Shown here: one piece after another, positions 34,938 to 35,026 of the stretch
Layout: the number at the start of each line of letters is the position of its first letter
Position numbering within the stretch: position 1 is the first letter of the stretch
Origin: Rhodospirillaceae bacterium
GTDB lineage: Bacteria; Pseudomonadota; Alphaproteobacteria; Bin65
Length of the DNA: 35,026 nt
Assembly (NCBI GenBank): GCA_011523655.1
Contig: WTGH01000045.1
Span: 1 to 35,026, forward strand
Direction of reading: 5' to 3'
Program-made: the position numbers and the translations under genes
Notes under the pieces: model-generated
What the model was told of the DNA's origin: nothing
Database searches by the model: none
Seen by the model: only the letters and a program-made list of their open reading frames with translations

Positions 34938-35026
34938 GCGCCCCTCGATTCGGCCCCCTCGATACGGCGCTGGCGCGCCTACTCGGGATGAGGGTGTGTA
35001 GTGAATTCGCTCCCCTTCACCCTCAC

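Overview
The window is a GC-rich, densely coded chromosomal segment from an alphaproteobacterium, probably Rhodospirillales-like (inferred from gene content; no rRNA or tRNA gene is present to settle it). Supporting signs are a CIRCE-controlled groES-groEL operon, a three-gene squalene route (hpnC, hpnD, hpnE) for hopanoids, a HisN-type histidinol phosphatase, a CycM-like membrane-anchored cytochrome c and a DmdC-type acyl-CoA dehydrogenase. Almost everything is housekeeping metabolism, broken up by short accessory patches rich in toxin-antitoxin-like genes.

Layout. 1-6.7 kb: moaE, a large YbiO-like mechanosensitive channel (minus), an ArsC-family reductase, a PdeM-like phosphoesterase, an MFS transporter and a CHAD protein (minus). 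6.8-9.9 kb: a two-gene unit with an Xre-type regulator and a perfect 15-bp dyad, then groES-groEL with promoter, CIRCE and terminator. 10-11.1 kb: a metallo-beta-lactamase-fold hydrolase. 11.1-12.3 kb: an AT-richer patch with hicBA. 12.3-16.6 kb (minus): a DegP-like protease, an OmpR-type regulator, its histidine kinase and an ArsC/YffB-like protein. 16.9-20 kb (plus): acyl-CoA dehydrogenase, speD and speE. 20-20.4 kb: an unusual AT-rich intergenic region. 20.4-23.7 kb: hisN and a cytochrome c (minus), then kdsB-pheA (plus). 23.7-25.9 kb: a rearranged patch. 26-30.6 kb: msrA, then a complete late queuosine cluster queA-tgt-queF-queG (minus). 30.7-35 kb: hpnC, an inserted NYN-domain gene on the opposite strand, then hpnD-hpnE, with the window ending just after hpnE.

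The most interesting parts are these. (1) The 23.7-25.9 kb patch holds a 304-bp second copy of the pheA 3' end whose only three differences are synonymous, an intact mazEF pair, a second mazE that keeps only its C-terminal half, and an SRPBCC gene placed between the copies. (2) The NYN-domain putative RNase gene splits the hpnCDE order, and its leader can be drawn as an H-type pseudoknot that buries its own ribosome binding site. (3) The two-gene unit at 6.8-7.5 kb has an unrecognised first protein and a second protein joining an L7/L12-like segment to an Xre helix-turn-helix, with a dyad directly before the start codon. (4) Independent 12-bp in-frame repeat expansions occur in kdsB, queA and at the start of speE. 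All functional claims are read from sequence and family knowledge; no database search was run.
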